The notes under the pieces are model-generated. The model did not search any database. It saw only the letters and a list, made by a program, of their open reading frames with translations, and was not told the origin of the DNA. 64,000 bases of DNA. It comes from an uncultured Gammaproteobacteria bacterium (GTDB taxonomy: Bacteria; Pseudomonadota; Gammaproteobacteria; Enterobacterales; Psychrobiaceae). The DNA lies in contig CAKZQF010000096.1 of NCBI GenBank assembly GCA_937139475.1, positions 1-64,000 of the forward strand, in the 5' to 3' direction. Below, piece by piece: positions 29,141-40,210 of the stretch. The position numbers and the translations under genes were made by a program. Each line of letters begins with the position of its first letter. Within the stretch, counting starts at the first letter, position 1.

Positions 29141-29462
29141 GGAGATTTAGAGCGCTCGATTGCGCCAGGCCTGTTGCTGCCAGCCCCTGAGCGCTTTAAC
29201 TTCTTTCATCGTAACGTTTCTGTCAGTTTGCACTTGATGATGAGGCTAGTGGATTATCTCCCTTTGCTTATTTGAAAAATGCAACGCTGGTTTACCAAAG
29301 TTTACGCTATGTTTGTCAAAGAGCTGATGGACAAGGTTAGAGACTAGGTAAGCTAACACTAATTGCACAAATTATTACTAATATCACCGAAATCACTTAA
29401 CTTCATCATGCAATGGCTGTAGGCTGGTCCTAATATTAAACCAACAACATAAAAGTTCTGCT
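29141..29462 (+). terminator. hairpin after cheC and the following gene-free stretch
   Basis: TAGAGCGCTC (29148-29157) pairs with GAGCGCTTTA (29189-29198) at nine of ten positions. Inner GC-rich segments could form a branched structure, and a T-rich stretch follows. This is a likely terminator for the che cluster. The rest, to 29462, holds no gene or further site that I can support. Confidence 0.5.
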
Positions 29463-30239
29463 GTGTTCAATTTTTTCAAGTCAAAACCTGTTATCGCACC
29501 TGCCATGAGTGATGAAATACTAACAAACTTTTCGCTGATGTTTGGTCGTTTTGGAGTGGATGTATTCCAACAGCAGACGCAACTTATTTTGCCCAATGAT
29601 CAATTTTTTCCAGCCAAAGCTGGCTCACTATCTGAACTGGCACAAAATAGTTTTGAGCAAGTAAAGGAATATGCCAAGCTTTCTCACTGGCCAATTGACT
29701 TGAACTTATCTAGCCCGCTAACGTCTTCTCCCTTGCCTAAATTAACCTTTAACCGGGCCTACTATGGTGAACACTGCCAAGTAAGCACCGATTTTAGCCA
29801 AAATAATCGGATAACGATAACCAGCACCCGAGCTGACTTTAGTAATCCGCAAACGGCGATTAGTCATCTGATTATGCAGCTTAGTGCGGTAATGCTTACC
29901 TATAGCGCGCCAGAGCAGGGACAAGAATTGGATTTGCGCCAAATTGAATTGATGGCGTCGTTTTTAGGTTTTGGCGTCATGCTAGCCAATACCACTTACC
30001 AATTTCGTGGCGGCTGTGGCAGTTGTTATAAACCTAGCGCTAATCGCGCTCATGGTCTATCTGAAGAAGAAATGATTTATGCACTTGCGGTGTTCTGTTT
30101 ACTAAAGCAAGTGCCAAATAGTCAGGTATTACCCTATCTTAAGGGCTACTTGCGTGGGGTATTTAAGACGTCAGTAAAGCAATTGAAAGCCAACACACAA
30201 TTTAAAGCATTGGCTAGCGAAATGGCGATTGCGGGCTAG
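29463..30239 (+). CDS. conserved-looking protein of unknown function with a CGSC motif
   Basis: I do not recognise this 258-residue protein. It starts with GTG (MFNFFKSKP, a natural N-terminus); an ATG at 29505 is the alternative. It has no signal peptide or clear membrane helix. Its most distinctive part is GGCGSCYKPSANR (Cys185, Cys188), followed by a helical segment LSEEEMIYALAVFCLLK and a basic C-terminal region. The CxxC could bind metal or be redox-active, but a single pair is weak evidence. It is convergent with rbgA and overlaps it by four bases. It is probably a real gene because the frame is long, intact and fills the gap. Confidence 0.75.
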   Translation: MFNFFKSKPVIAPAMSDEILTNFSLMFGRFGVDVFQQQTQLILPNDQFFPAKAGSLSELAQNSFEQVKEYAKLSHWPIDLNLSSPLTSSPLPKLTFNRAYYGEHCQVSTDFSQNNRITITSTRADFSNPQTAISHLIMQLSAVMLTYSAPEQGQELDLRQIELMASFLGFGVMLANTTYQFRGGCGSCYKPSANRAHGLSEEEMIYALAVFCLLKQVPNSQVLPYLKGYLRGVFKTSVKQLKANTQFKALASEMAIAG

Positions 30240-31162
30240 CGACGGCGTTTTTTCTTTGGTTTTTTCTTCTTAGTCAATGCTTTCTCAGCTTCTTCTGCCA
30301 TTTTTTGTTGCACGATAATTTCTTCTGCTTGGGCCATGGCCGGTGTTTCTAAACAAATATCACCGATAGTGCCTTGACGGTATTCATGCAATAAGATTTC
30401 ACAGGTTTTGTGCATATCCACGCGGCCACCAGCGCGCTTAAAGCCACGAGCTGAACCAATCGCTTCAATTAACTCCCATTCGTGATCGGGTAATTGATCC
30501 AATTTGTAGCGGGTTTTAATGAGCTCAGGGTAGGCTTGCTTGAGATATTCTGCTGCATATGAGGCGATGTCTTCATAGTCAAAGGCGGTGTCTTTAATAG
30601 CGCCTGTAATTGCTAAACGGTAACCAGAGTTTTCATTGTGTACTTTGGGCCATAAAATACCCGGCGTGTCACACAGCACAATGCCATTCTTAAGGTTAAT
30701 CCGTTGTTGACGCTTAGTTACCGCCGGCTCGTTGCCGGTCTTTGCAATAACACGTCCTGCCAATATATTGATAATTGTTGACTTGCCAACATTGGGTATC
30801 CCCATAATAAGGGCACGAATGTCCTTGCCCATTTCATCGCGATTGGGAACCAGTTTGCGACATAACTCTAGAATTTTGTTGACCTGAGTTGGCTCATTCG
30901 TGGTTATCGCCAGCGAAGATACGCCATGCTGCGCATTAAGATGCTGTTGCCATTGCTCGACCACGTCATCATCGGCCAAATCACATTTGTTAAGTACCTT
31001 GATTAACGGCTTGCCGTCGCGAAGTTCTTGTGCAAAAGGGTTTTCGCTAGAATAGGGGATACGAGCATCAACCACTTCAATAATAATATCGATCTGCCCC
31101 ATTACTTCAGACATTTCTTTGCGGGCTTTATGCATGTGCCCCGGGAACCATTGAATAGACAT
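30236..31162 (-). CDS. ylqF: ribosome biogenesis GTPase YlqF/RbgA
   Basis: A 308-residue circularly permuted GTPase. Motif order is G4 (NKCDLAD), G1 (GIPNVGKSTIIN), then G3 (DTPGILWPK), after the family start IQWFPGHMHKARKEM. It helps late assembly of the large ribosomal subunit (50S). The C-terminus is a strongly basic Lys/Arg tail, KKKKPKKKRRR, likely for rRNA binding. It has a weak start site and stands alone on this strand. Confidence 0.95.
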   Translation of the reverse strand: MSIQWFPGHMHKARKEMSEVMGQIDIIIEVVDARIPYSSENPFAQELRDGKPLIKVLNKCDLADDDVVEQWQQHLNAQHGVSSLAITTNEPTQVNKILELCRKLVPNRDEMGKDIRALIMGIPNVGKSTIINILAGRVIAKTGNEPAVTKRQQRINLKNGIVLCDTPGILWPKVHNENSGYRLAITGAIKDTAFDYEDIASYAAEYLKQAYPELIKTRYKLDQLPDHEWELIEAIGSARGFKRAGGRVDMHKTCEILLHEYRQGTIGDICLETPAMAQAEEIIVQQKMAEEAEKALTKKKKPKKKRRR

Positions 31163-31242
31163 TAGGTTGACTCTATTGGAAAAAAGCGAATTGTAGCCTG
31201 ATATTGAGGTGGGAGTAAGGAATATTTTTAAAATTTAACTAA

Positions 31243-31272
31243 TTTGTGCAGCCAAGCGCTCGGCTGCACAAA
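31243..31272 (-). terminator. terminator of ggt
   Basis: Stem TTTGTGCAGCC/GGCTGCACAAA (11 bp, eight-base loop) lies seven bases after the ggt stop. AT-rich sequence with T runs follows on the minus strand. Confidence 0.75.
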
Positions 31273-31279
31273 ATACGAC

Positions 31280-33052
31280 TTAGTGACCTTGACTCAGTGC
31301 GGAAGGACGGCGCGGGTCGGACGCGCCATAGACGCCATGGTCTGTGAGCATAATTGTTTGTGTGCTACCCATTGAAGATTTTTCAACGACAGTATGACCT
31401 TTTTGCTTAAGTAGCTTGACCGTATCTTGGTTTAATCCTTTTTCAATACGAAGCTCATCGGGTAACCACTGATGGTGAATACGCTGTGCTGCCGATGCTT
31501 CGGCGATATTCATATCATGGTCAATGACATTCATGATTAACTGTAATGTGGTTGTTATAATGCGTGAGCCGCCTGGGCTACCGGTGACAATATATGGCTT
31601 GTCATTGTGCAATACCATTGTCGGTGTCATAGAGCTTAATGGTCGCTTATAAGGCTGCACTGAATTGGCTTCCCCGCCGATTAGTCCAAATCCGTTTGGG
31701 GTGCCAGGTTTTGCTGAAAAGTCATCCATTTCGTTATTTAGTAATATACCCGTTCCACTGGCAACTAAACCGGAGCCGTAACTAAAGTTGAGTGTGTAGG
31801 TGTTTGAAACGGCATTGCCATATTTATCGACAACGCTGTAGTGCGTGGTTTCATTACTTTCAAACGGCAGCTTTTGGGTTGGTGAAATATCACTGCTTAA
31901 CGAAGCCTTGGCCATATCAATCTGGCCAGCAAGTTCTTTGCCATAGGCTTTTGAAGTTAAGGATTTAAGTGGAATGTTAACAAAGTCGGGATCACCCAAA
32001 TAATGACTTCTATCTGCATAAGCACGTCGCATTGACTCACTCATCACATGAATTGTATCAGCGGTATTATGGCCCATTTTATCGATAGGAAATTGCTCTA
32101 AGGTATTTAGCATTTGCACTATATGCACGCCACCAGAAGAGGGCGGTGGCATCGATACGACTTGATAGCCACGATATTTTCCGCTTACCGGCTGGCGAAT
32201 GATTGCCTTATATGCTGCAAAGTCTTCGACGCTGAGCACGCCACCGGCTTCTTGCACGGCGCGGCTAATCTTTTGCGCGGTTTCACCTTGGTAAAATCCA
32301 TAACTACCATGCTTTGCAATAAGACTTAGGCTGTGGGCTAGTTCTGGTTGTTTTAACTGGTTACCCGGTTCAAAGGGGCTACCATCTGGTTTGAAAAAGA
32401 TGGCTTGTGTGGCTGGCCACTGCATTAGGCGCTGTCGGCTTGCGCTTAGTGAATTTGCTAAATCTGGCGTGATTGTAATGCCATCTTTAGCCAGTGCAAT
32501 AGCAGGAGCAATGACTTGTTTGGTGGTCATTGTACCGTATTTTTGCAGTGCTAACTCCAACCCCATAACAGTGCCAGGAATACCCACAGCCAACCCATGA
32601 TAGCGAGATAGCACTGGATCTGCTTCACCGTCTGATGTCAGGTACATATCGCGGTGTGCTTTAGCCGGCGCCATTTCACGATAATCTATGGCAATCGTGC
32701 GCTTTTCATTAGCAAGATACACCATCATAAAACCACCGCCGCCAATGTTTCCGGCACGAGGTAGGGTAACGGCAAGGGCGTAGCCAACAGCAACCGCAGC
32801 ATCGATAGCATTGCCACCTTGTTTTAGAATATCTACGCCAATCCTAGTGGCCAATGCCTCCTGACTAGCCACCATACCCTCTTTGGCCCATACCGGATGA
32901 TGAATCGCCATCTGGCTGTAGATTGCTTTGTCTGGATTGATTTTGTTTTTAGTGATATCGGCGTGAGCATTGGCGGTGATTGTAAGGCCAAGCATCGATG
33001 CGAGCGCGAATGTCGATAGCATCTTAATTTTACGAGGAGCGCGGGAAATCAT
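31280..33052 (-). CDS. ggt: gamma-glutamyltransferase
   Basis: A 590-residue periplasmic Ntn-hydrolase that cleaves glutathione and other gamma-glutamyl compounds. A signal peptide ends near TANAHA (about residue 31). The precursor self-cleaves before a Thr: the site is NETTHYSVVD, Thr402 by count. Small-subunit residues follow, including GTGILLNNEMDDF and GSPGGSRI. The C-terminal DPRRPSALSQGH is a common variant of the family end. No pathway neighbours are seen. Confidence 0.96.
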   Translation of the reverse strand: MISRAPRKIKMLSTFALASMLGLTITANAHADITKNKINPDKAIYSQMAIHHPVWAKEGMVASQEALATRIGVDILKQGGNAIDAAVAVGYALAVTLPRAGNIGGGGFMMVYLANEKRTIAIDYREMAPAKAHRDMYLTSDGEADPVLSRYHGLAVGIPGTVMGLELALQKYGTMTTKQVIAPAIALAKDGITITPDLANSLSASRQRLMQWPATQAIFFKPDGSPFEPGNQLKQPELAHSLSLIAKHGSYGFYQGETAQKISRAVQEAGGVLSVEDFAAYKAIIRQPVSGKYRGYQVVSMPPPSSGGVHIVQMLNTLEQFPIDKMGHNTADTIHVMSESMRRAYADRSHYLGDPDFVNIPLKSLTSKAYGKELAGQIDMAKASLSSDISPTQKLPFESNETTHYSVVDKYGNAVSNTYTLNFSYGSGLVASGTGILLNNEMDDFSAKPGTPNGFGLIGGEANSVQPYKRPLSSMTPTMVLHNDKPYIVTGSPGGSRIITTTLQLIMNVIDHDMNIAEASAAQRIHHQWLPDELRIEKGLNQDTVKLLKQKGHTVVEKSSMGSTQTIMLTDHGVYGASDPRRPSALSQGH

Positions 33053-33113
33053 TTATGTCGTTCGTCTTTTTTGTCTTAATTGGGCTCACATTATCATAGC
33101 TAGCTAGGGATGC

Positions 33114-34526
33114 CTATTGATGGCTATCGATTTGTCCCAGCAATGCTTTTAATGGTGAAAAATCATCGCGCTGCGCAGCAGATAAAGCCAATTGATAGTA
33201 CTCGTGCCAGTTTTCAATAAGCTGGTTATCGCCCTGTTGCGGAGCCTTGGCTGCGCTTTGCAATGCTAAGCGCTGTTGGTAACAAGCTAACCAGTGTGTT
33301 AGCTGACTGATATCGGCCTTGTTAAGGTGCTTTTTACTGTATTGTAAAATTGATGCAGTTAAGTCTGCGGAATTTAGACCATCTGGGCCAGAGGGGGGAT
33401 TGGTTAACAGCGTAAACATCCTCCAATACTCAATACCTAACTGATAGGTTAGCTGCAAGAAATCGCTTAGTAATTGGCTGTCTTGACGGCGCTGTAAAAG
33501 TTGCTGCTGTTTTGATTGGCGGTTGACTAGGCTATCGCTGAGCGAAAGCTTTTGCCCAAGTTTTCGTGCGAAATGAAAATGATAACGCGGGGTAAACTGT
33601 GCTAAGCATTGCTGCCTCGTCTTGTTATCTAACACGCCGCTTAATGTTTGAGCTAATACCTGAAGGTTAAATAGTGTTACGCGAGGTTGCTGGGCGAAGG
33701 CATAGCGCCCTTTATCATCGATTGGATTGGTACAAAAAAGTGGATCGTAGTGGGATAAAAAACGGCTATTATTGCAATCCAACGTTAGACCAAACAATGA
33801 AAAATTATCGCTGTTTAAGGTGTCGTGGTAAAAGCCATTTGCTTGCCAACTTGCGACCAAAAGAGCCGAACGTTCAATAACGTCGGCTAAAAATAGCTGG
33901 TTCTTGTTTTCTGTTAAACGGCTTGTTTGCGTTGGAAATTGCTTGGCTAAACAGTAGTCAATAACCAATTGGATTGCCTCGTGATTGTTGCCAAGAAATA
34001 AATGTTCCAGATGACCAATTCGCAAAAAGGAAGGGGCGCTGCGTATTAGCACCGCCGCTTTTTGCATGCCTTGATGTTGTAGTCTATCACTGCTGCGATA
34101 GAGCCCTAATGCAGCAACCGTTGGTACTTTTAATGCGCTTAATATAGTGCAGTTGATGTATTCACTTAGTGCGTTTTTTAGGCTTAAACGGCCATCGTTG
34201 CCATAGGAAAATGGGGTTGGCCCACTGCCTTTGAGCTGTAATTCATTGCCATCAAATGATTGCGCTAATGTTAGTGCGCGCCCATCGCCAAGGGCTGGAT
34301 TAAAAGTACCAAATTGATGACCGCTATACTGGCTCACATAGCCGGTTATCGCTGGTGTATTGGAAGCCAGTTGTTTGATTAAATCGTTAATACGTGGATC
34401 GGAGCCATTGTTTATTGATTGGCAGTTGTTCTCGTTTTGTACAGGTGTGTATCGGTTTTCTTGATATAAAAAAGGCAGTTTCATTGGTGCTGAATCTGGC
34501 GCGATAGTTGATTTTGTGGGGGCCAT
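33114..34526 (-). CDS. selO: SelO/YdiU-family protein, divergent
   Basis: A 470-residue pseudokinase-fold protein. SelO transfers AMP from ATP to Ser, Thr or Tyr of target proteins (AMPylation) in redox stress. Family blocks are clear: QYSGHQFGTFNPALGDGRA, LQLKGSGPTPFS (Lys99), the Glu in LSEYINC, and the catalytic region HDTLNSDNFSLFGLTLD with the expected Asp-Asn and Asp. It is shortened: the first 60 residues differ from the usual SelO N-terminus, and the usual C-terminal Cys-bearing end is absent. It is likely active but divergent. It is divergent from the thiamine operon. Confidence 0.87.
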   Translation of the reverse strand: MAPTKSTIAPDSAPMKLPFLYQENRYTPVQNENNCQSINNGSDPRINDLIKQLASNTPAITGYVSQYSGHQFGTFNPALGDGRALTLAQSFDGNELQLKGSGPTPFSYGNDGRLSLKNALSEYINCTILSALKVPTVAALGLYRSSDRLQHQGMQKAAVLIRSAPSFLRIGHLEHLFLGNNHEAIQLVIDYCLAKQFPTQTSRLTENKNQLFLADVIERSALLVASWQANGFYHDTLNSDNFSLFGLTLDCNNSRFLSHYDPLFCTNPIDDKGRYAFAQQPRVTLFNLQVLAQTLSGVLDNKTRQQCLAQFTPRYHFHFARKLGQKLSLSDSLVNRQSKQQQLLQRRQDSQLLSDFLQLTYQLGIEYWRMFTLLTNPPSGPDGLNSADLTASILQYSKKHLNKADISQLTHWLACYQQRLALQSAAKAPQQGDNQLIENWHEYYQLALSAAQRDDFSPLKALLGQIDSHQ

Positions 34527-34597
34527 GGTATTTGTCCACGCAAGCTAGCTGAATAAATATATCTTCTAAAATATAACCTAATTTGTGAAATTAAGGC

Positions 34598-34655
34598 TTG
34601 TATTTATTTAATATTTGGTTTTATACTTTCGCCAACAGCGCCACTAAAGGCGCTG
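34598..34655 (+). promoter_or_regulatory. thiC promoter and 5' leader hairpin
   Basis: A -10 element TATACT (34622-34627) lies 18 bases after a weak -35 TTGTAT (34598-34603). The predicted transcript would begin almost at the hairpin CAGCGCC-ACTAAA-GGCGCTG (34636-34655), directly ahead of the TPP riboswitch. The hairpin may protect the 5' end of the leader. The promoter is a by-eye call. Confidence 0.45.
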
Positions 34656-34660
34656 AATAT

Positions 34661-34742
34661 CTTGTCGGAGTGCCACTGGCTGAGACCGCAATTGCGGGAT
34701 CCGTAGAACCTGATCAGGCTAATACCTGCGAAGGGAAACAAG
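34661..34742 (+). promoter_or_regulatory. TPP riboswitch (THI element)
   Basis: The core is unmistakable: CTTGTCGGAGTGCC, CTGGCTGAGACC, a variable loop, GGGATCCGTAGAACCTGAT, CAGGCTAATACCTGCG, AAGGGAAACAAG. CTTGT and ACAAG close the outer helix. It senses thiamine pyrophosphate and turns the operon off. Downstream, AATACCC (34749-34755) can pair with GGGTATT (34811-34817), perhaps as part of the switching structure; there is no T-run before the ATG, so translational control is more likely than termination. Confidence 0.97.
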
Positions 34743-34858
34743 AGGAATAATACCCTTATAGCGTTCCGCTAGGCCGTGGCCAATATTTATTGTGTGCTGG
34801 CAAATCTTGGGGGTATTCCGATCTCTTGCCGTTCTCCTGATAAGTATCACACTCATAA

Positions 34859-36795
<1,937 letters not shown>

Positions 36796-36796
<1 letters not shown>

Positions 36797-38397
36797 TGAC
36801 CTCTTCTCATCAAATGCCCATCGTGTGGGCTATTGGTGGTGTTGATTCGCTTAATCTAGCAGGGCTTGGCGCCGATATCCGCAGTGCGAGCTTTGGTAAC
36901 AATGGTGTGCATTGCGCCACTATTGTTACCTGCGTTACGGGTCAAAACTCCAAGGCGTTTCGCGCCGCACAAACCATGAGCAGCGCGATGCTTGACGCCC
37001 AATGGCATGCACTGAGCGAGCAAACTACCGCCAATGTTATCAAGGTCGGAATGCTAGCGGATATTGCACAAGTGCAATGGCTGGCTGGTAAATTGAGCTC
37101 GTTGCGCGCAAACGCTCCAGCGCTTCGGGTAATTTATGATCCGGTGCTACGAGCAACGGCCAGCAACCAACCCGTCGACTCGCAGCTTCTGCAGGCAATA
37201 AAAGATTATTTATTGCCCCACGTTGACTTGCTGACACCAAATACCATTGAAGCCTCTATGCTTTGTGGCCGTGAGATTCACAATGCGCATGATATATTAG
37301 GCGCCGCACAGCAACTTAGCGCACAACACCAACTAAATGTGCTGATTAAAGGCGGGCATGCCATTGCCAACAATAGCAGCCGTGATTGCTATATCGGCCT
37401 AAGTGCGCAAGATTTCCCTCGCTTTGCCAGTGAGCCAAGCCAAGGATTTGCACTCGCCAGCGATTTTATCGTAACGGAACATTCTCGTGGGAGTGGTTGT
37501 ACATTGGCGAGCCTTATTGCCGGGCTTGTGGCACAGCAATACACCTTTTGTGACGCCATTGTTGTGGCCAAAAGTATTTTAACCAGGGCCCTAACCAAAG
37601 CAACAGCCTGTGGCAATGATAAAGGCGGGCTGCTTGATTTGGCGATGCCCAATCGCTTCGAGCAGTTGCCAAGTGTGCTTAGCCTAGCGCAATTTGTAAA
37701 TCAAAAGGTGCCTTGCCAGCAAACACCGTTTTTGCCCTGTCCCAGCAACCTTGGCTTGTACCCAGTGGTTGATAATTGTTTGTGGCTGGAGCGCTTACTT
37801 AAGCTGGGGGTTAAAACCATTCAGCTTCGGGCTAAGGATTTAAGTGATGAATTAGCAGAGCCGCAGGTTATTGAAGCGATTGCGCTGGGGGAAAAGTACC
37901 AGGCGCGCGTATTTATCAATGACTATTGGCGCTTGGCTATTAAGCATCAAGCCTATGGGGTTCACTTGGGACAAGAAGATTTGACCCAAGCTAACCTTGA
38001 GCAAATCAAGGACGCTGGCCTGCGCTTAGGGCTTAGCACCCATGGCATTTTTGAAGCGCTTGAAGTCAATGCGCTTGGCCCCAGCTACTTGGCGCTTGGG
38101 CATATTTACGCGACACAAACCAAGGATATGCCTTCCAATCCCCAAGGGATAGATAAGTTAAGTTTGCAAGTCGGCTTGTTTCGAGAGCAACGCTCCTTGG
38201 TTGCAATTGGCGGTATTTCAACTGATCGAGTTGCGCCAGTGTTGGGTAGCGGTATTGCAAGTGTTGCCTTGGTAACTGCTATTACTAAAGCAGACGATGC
38301 GGATGCGGTAACTAAGGCGCTGCTAAAGCAAGTCGGTAGTGGCTGTGCCCATCGTGTTAATAGTCATGGCGCACAATTTGAGGTGATTCATGGCTGA
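36796..38397 (+). CDS. thiDE: bifunctional HMP(-P) kinase / thiamine-phosphate synthase (ThiD-ThiE fusion)
   Basis: A 533-residue fusion. Residues 1 to about 275 form a ThiD ribokinase-fold domain (VWAIGGVDSLNLAGLGADI, late anion hole SRGSGCTLASL). About 315-520 form ThiE (LGLYPVVDN, TIQLRAKDL, VFINDYWRLA, GVHLGQEDL, TKDMPSNPQGID). The first domain phosphorylates HMP and HMP-P; the second joins HMP-PP to the thiazole phosphate. The ThiD start is divergent from the usual IAGSDSSGGAG pattern. The gene overlaps thiC by one base and thiF by eight. Confidence 0.95.
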
Positions 38398-39205
38398 CTT
38401 GTTGACAGACCAAGCGCTTAATGAGCTTGAATTAAGCGATAGAGAGTTTATTCGTTACTCTCGCCAAGTGATGCTTGAGCAGTGGAATGAGCAAGGCCAG
38501 CTAACACTTAAAAAGGCGAAGGTAGTCATTATTGGCTGTGGTGGATTGGGTAATATCGCCGCAAGTTTTCTTGCTGGTGCCGGGGTTGGCCAGCTTGTGT
38601 TGGTCGATGATGATTGTGTTGAGCTTTCCAACTTACCAAGGCAACTGGCCTTTGAGGAAGGTGATATTGAAAACGCCAAGGCACTGGCTTTGGCCAACAG
38701 GCTGCGCGAGCAAAACGAGCACATAGAAGTGGTTGCGCAAACCCAACGCTTTGATGCTGATGATGCACATCACCTATTTAACCAGGCTGATCTTGTATTA
38801 GATTGCACGGATAATTTTGCCACCCGATATGCACTTAATCACAGCTGTGTTGCTCACGCTATCCCCTTATTATCAGCGAGTGTCATTGGTTGGCAGGGGC
38901 AGTTGCTGTTAGTTGACCCAAATCAGATGGACTATGGGTGTTATCAATGTCTGTTTGACTCTGCACAAGATAGCGCGGCCAACTGCACGACAAGTGGTGT
39001 ATCTGGTGCCGCCGTTGGCATTATCGCGAGCTATCAGGCCAACGAAGCCATTCGATACCTATTAGGTCAGCGAAGTTCACTCGCCAGTTCACTCTTATTA
39101 ATCGACAGCCAGAGCCTGCAAAATCAGATACTAAAGCGAGCGTACGACGAAAATTGCTCTATATGTAATGCACCACGCCAGAAGGAAAACGTTAATGTCG
39201 ACTAA
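38390..39205 (+). CDS. thiF: ThiS adenylyltransferase ThiF
   Basis: A 271-residue E1-like enzyme that activates the ThiS C-terminus with ATP. It has the nucleotide loop IIGCGGLGNIAASFLAGAG, the Asp-containing LVLVDDDCVELSNLPRQ, and two zinc CxxC pairs (CYQC and CSIC). MoeB is similar, but placement before thiS and in the thiamine operon decides for ThiF. It overlaps thiDE by eight bases and thiS by 11. Confidence 0.95.
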   Translation: MADLLTDQALNELELSDREFIRYSRQVMLEQWNEQGQLTLKKAKVVIIGCGGLGNIAASFLAGAGVGQLVLVDDDCVELSNLPRQLAFEEGDIENAKALALANRLREQNEHIEVVAQTQRFDADDAHHLFNQADLVLDCTDNFATRYALNHSCVAHAIPLLSASVIGWQGQLLLVDPNQMDYGCYQCLFDSAQDSAANCTTSGVSGAAVGIIASYQANEAIRYLLGQRSSLASSLLLIDSQSLQNQILKRAYDENCSICNAPRQKENVNVD

Positions 39206-39413
39206 CAAAAATCACGTGACCATTAATAATAGCCAGACAATCTGTATTACTCCGGGTGTAAGTACTGTAGTTGATGTCATGATTGCATTGGAAATTAATA
39301 AGAAAGTGGCTATCGCGATCGATAATCAAATAGTACGCCAATCTCGTTGGCCAAAAACTACATTAAACGGCGGCGAGAATCTTAGTATTTTTGCGGCGAT
39401 TGCCGGAGGTTAA
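39195..39413 (+). CDS. thiS: sulfur carrier protein ThiS
   Basis: A 72-residue ubiquitin-like carrier ending in the required Gly-Gly (AAIAGG). ThiF adenylates this end and it then carries sulfur as a thiocarboxylate for thiazole formation by ThiG. I chose the ATG at 39195 because AAGGA lies about eight bases upstream; the ATG at 39168 would add nine basic residues from inside thiF. Confidence 0.93.
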   Translation: MSTNKNHVTINNSQTICITPGVSTVVDVMIALEINKKVAIAIDNQIVRQSRWPKTTLNGGENLSIFAAIAGG

Positions 39414-39415
39414 GC

Positions 39416-40207
39416 ATGTTAAATTTTACATTAGATATTGAAGATAAATTATTGATAGCCGATCATCAATTTTCATCACGACTATTCACTGGGACCGGAA
39501 AGTTTGCCAACCCAGCATTGATGAGTGAGGCGTTGGCGGCTTCGCAATCAGAGCTGGTAACAATGTCTTTAAAACGGGTCGAACTGCAAGAGAAGAGTGA
39601 CGATATTCTAGGGCCATTGTTGGCCAATGATATGAAGTTATTGCCCAACACATCGGGTGCAAAAACTGCGCAAGATGCAATCTTTGCCGCACAGCTTACG
39701 CGCGAAGCACTGGAAACCAATTGGATTAAATTAGAAATCCATCCCGATCCTAAGTACCTGATGCCTGATCCGATTGAAACACTCAAGGCGGCGGAAGCAC
39801 TGGTAAAGGATGGCTTTGTGGTTTTACCTTATATGCATGCAGACCCGGTCCTAGCCAAGCGTTTGGAAGAAGTTGGCTGCCAAGCCGTGATGCCGCTGGG
39901 CGCGCCAATAGGGACCAATAAAGGGCTGATATCTGACGACTTTCTAAAGATTATCATTGAGCAAGCCAATGTTCCGGTGATTGTCGATGCTGGGATTGGC
40001 GCGCCATCACATGCTGCTTATGCGATGGAGCTTGGCGCTGATGCTGTGTTGGTTAATACCGCCATGGCCGTTTCTCCAGATCCCGTTGTCATGGCCAAAG
40101 CTTTTGCAATGGCTGTACAAAGTGGCCGCAGCGCCTATTTGGCGGGCCTTGGTGAGGTGAACTCACAAGCCATTGCTACTTCGCCGTTAACTGCATTTTT
40201 GGATTAA
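39416..40207 (+). CDS. thiG: thiazole synthase ThiG
   Basis: A 263-residue TIM-barrel enzyme that builds thiazole phosphate from DXP, dehydroglycine and ThiS-thiocarboxylate. Typical blocks are [40 protein letters not shown] (with the Schiff-base Lys), [12 protein letters not shown] and [11 protein letters not shown]. It starts two bases after thiS and is followed three bases later by thiH, its dehydroglycine supplier. Confidence 0.97.
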   Translation: MLNFTLDIEDKLLIADHQFSSRLFTGTGKFANPALMSEALAASQSELVTMSLKRVELQEKSDDILGPLLANDMKLLPNTSGAKTAQDAIFAAQLTREALETNWIKLEIHPDPKYLMPDPIETLKAAEALVKDGFVVLPYMHADPVLAKRLEEVGCQAVMPLGAPIGTNKGLISDDFLKIIIEQANVPVIVDAGIGAPSHAAYAMELGADAVLVNTAMAVSPDPVVMAKAFAMAVQSGRSAYLAGLGEVNSQAIATSPLTAFLD

Positions 40208-40210
40208 ATC

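Noticed and set aside
38390-39205. MoeB instead of ThiF
   Set aside because: The gene lies inside the thiamine operon and overlaps thiS.
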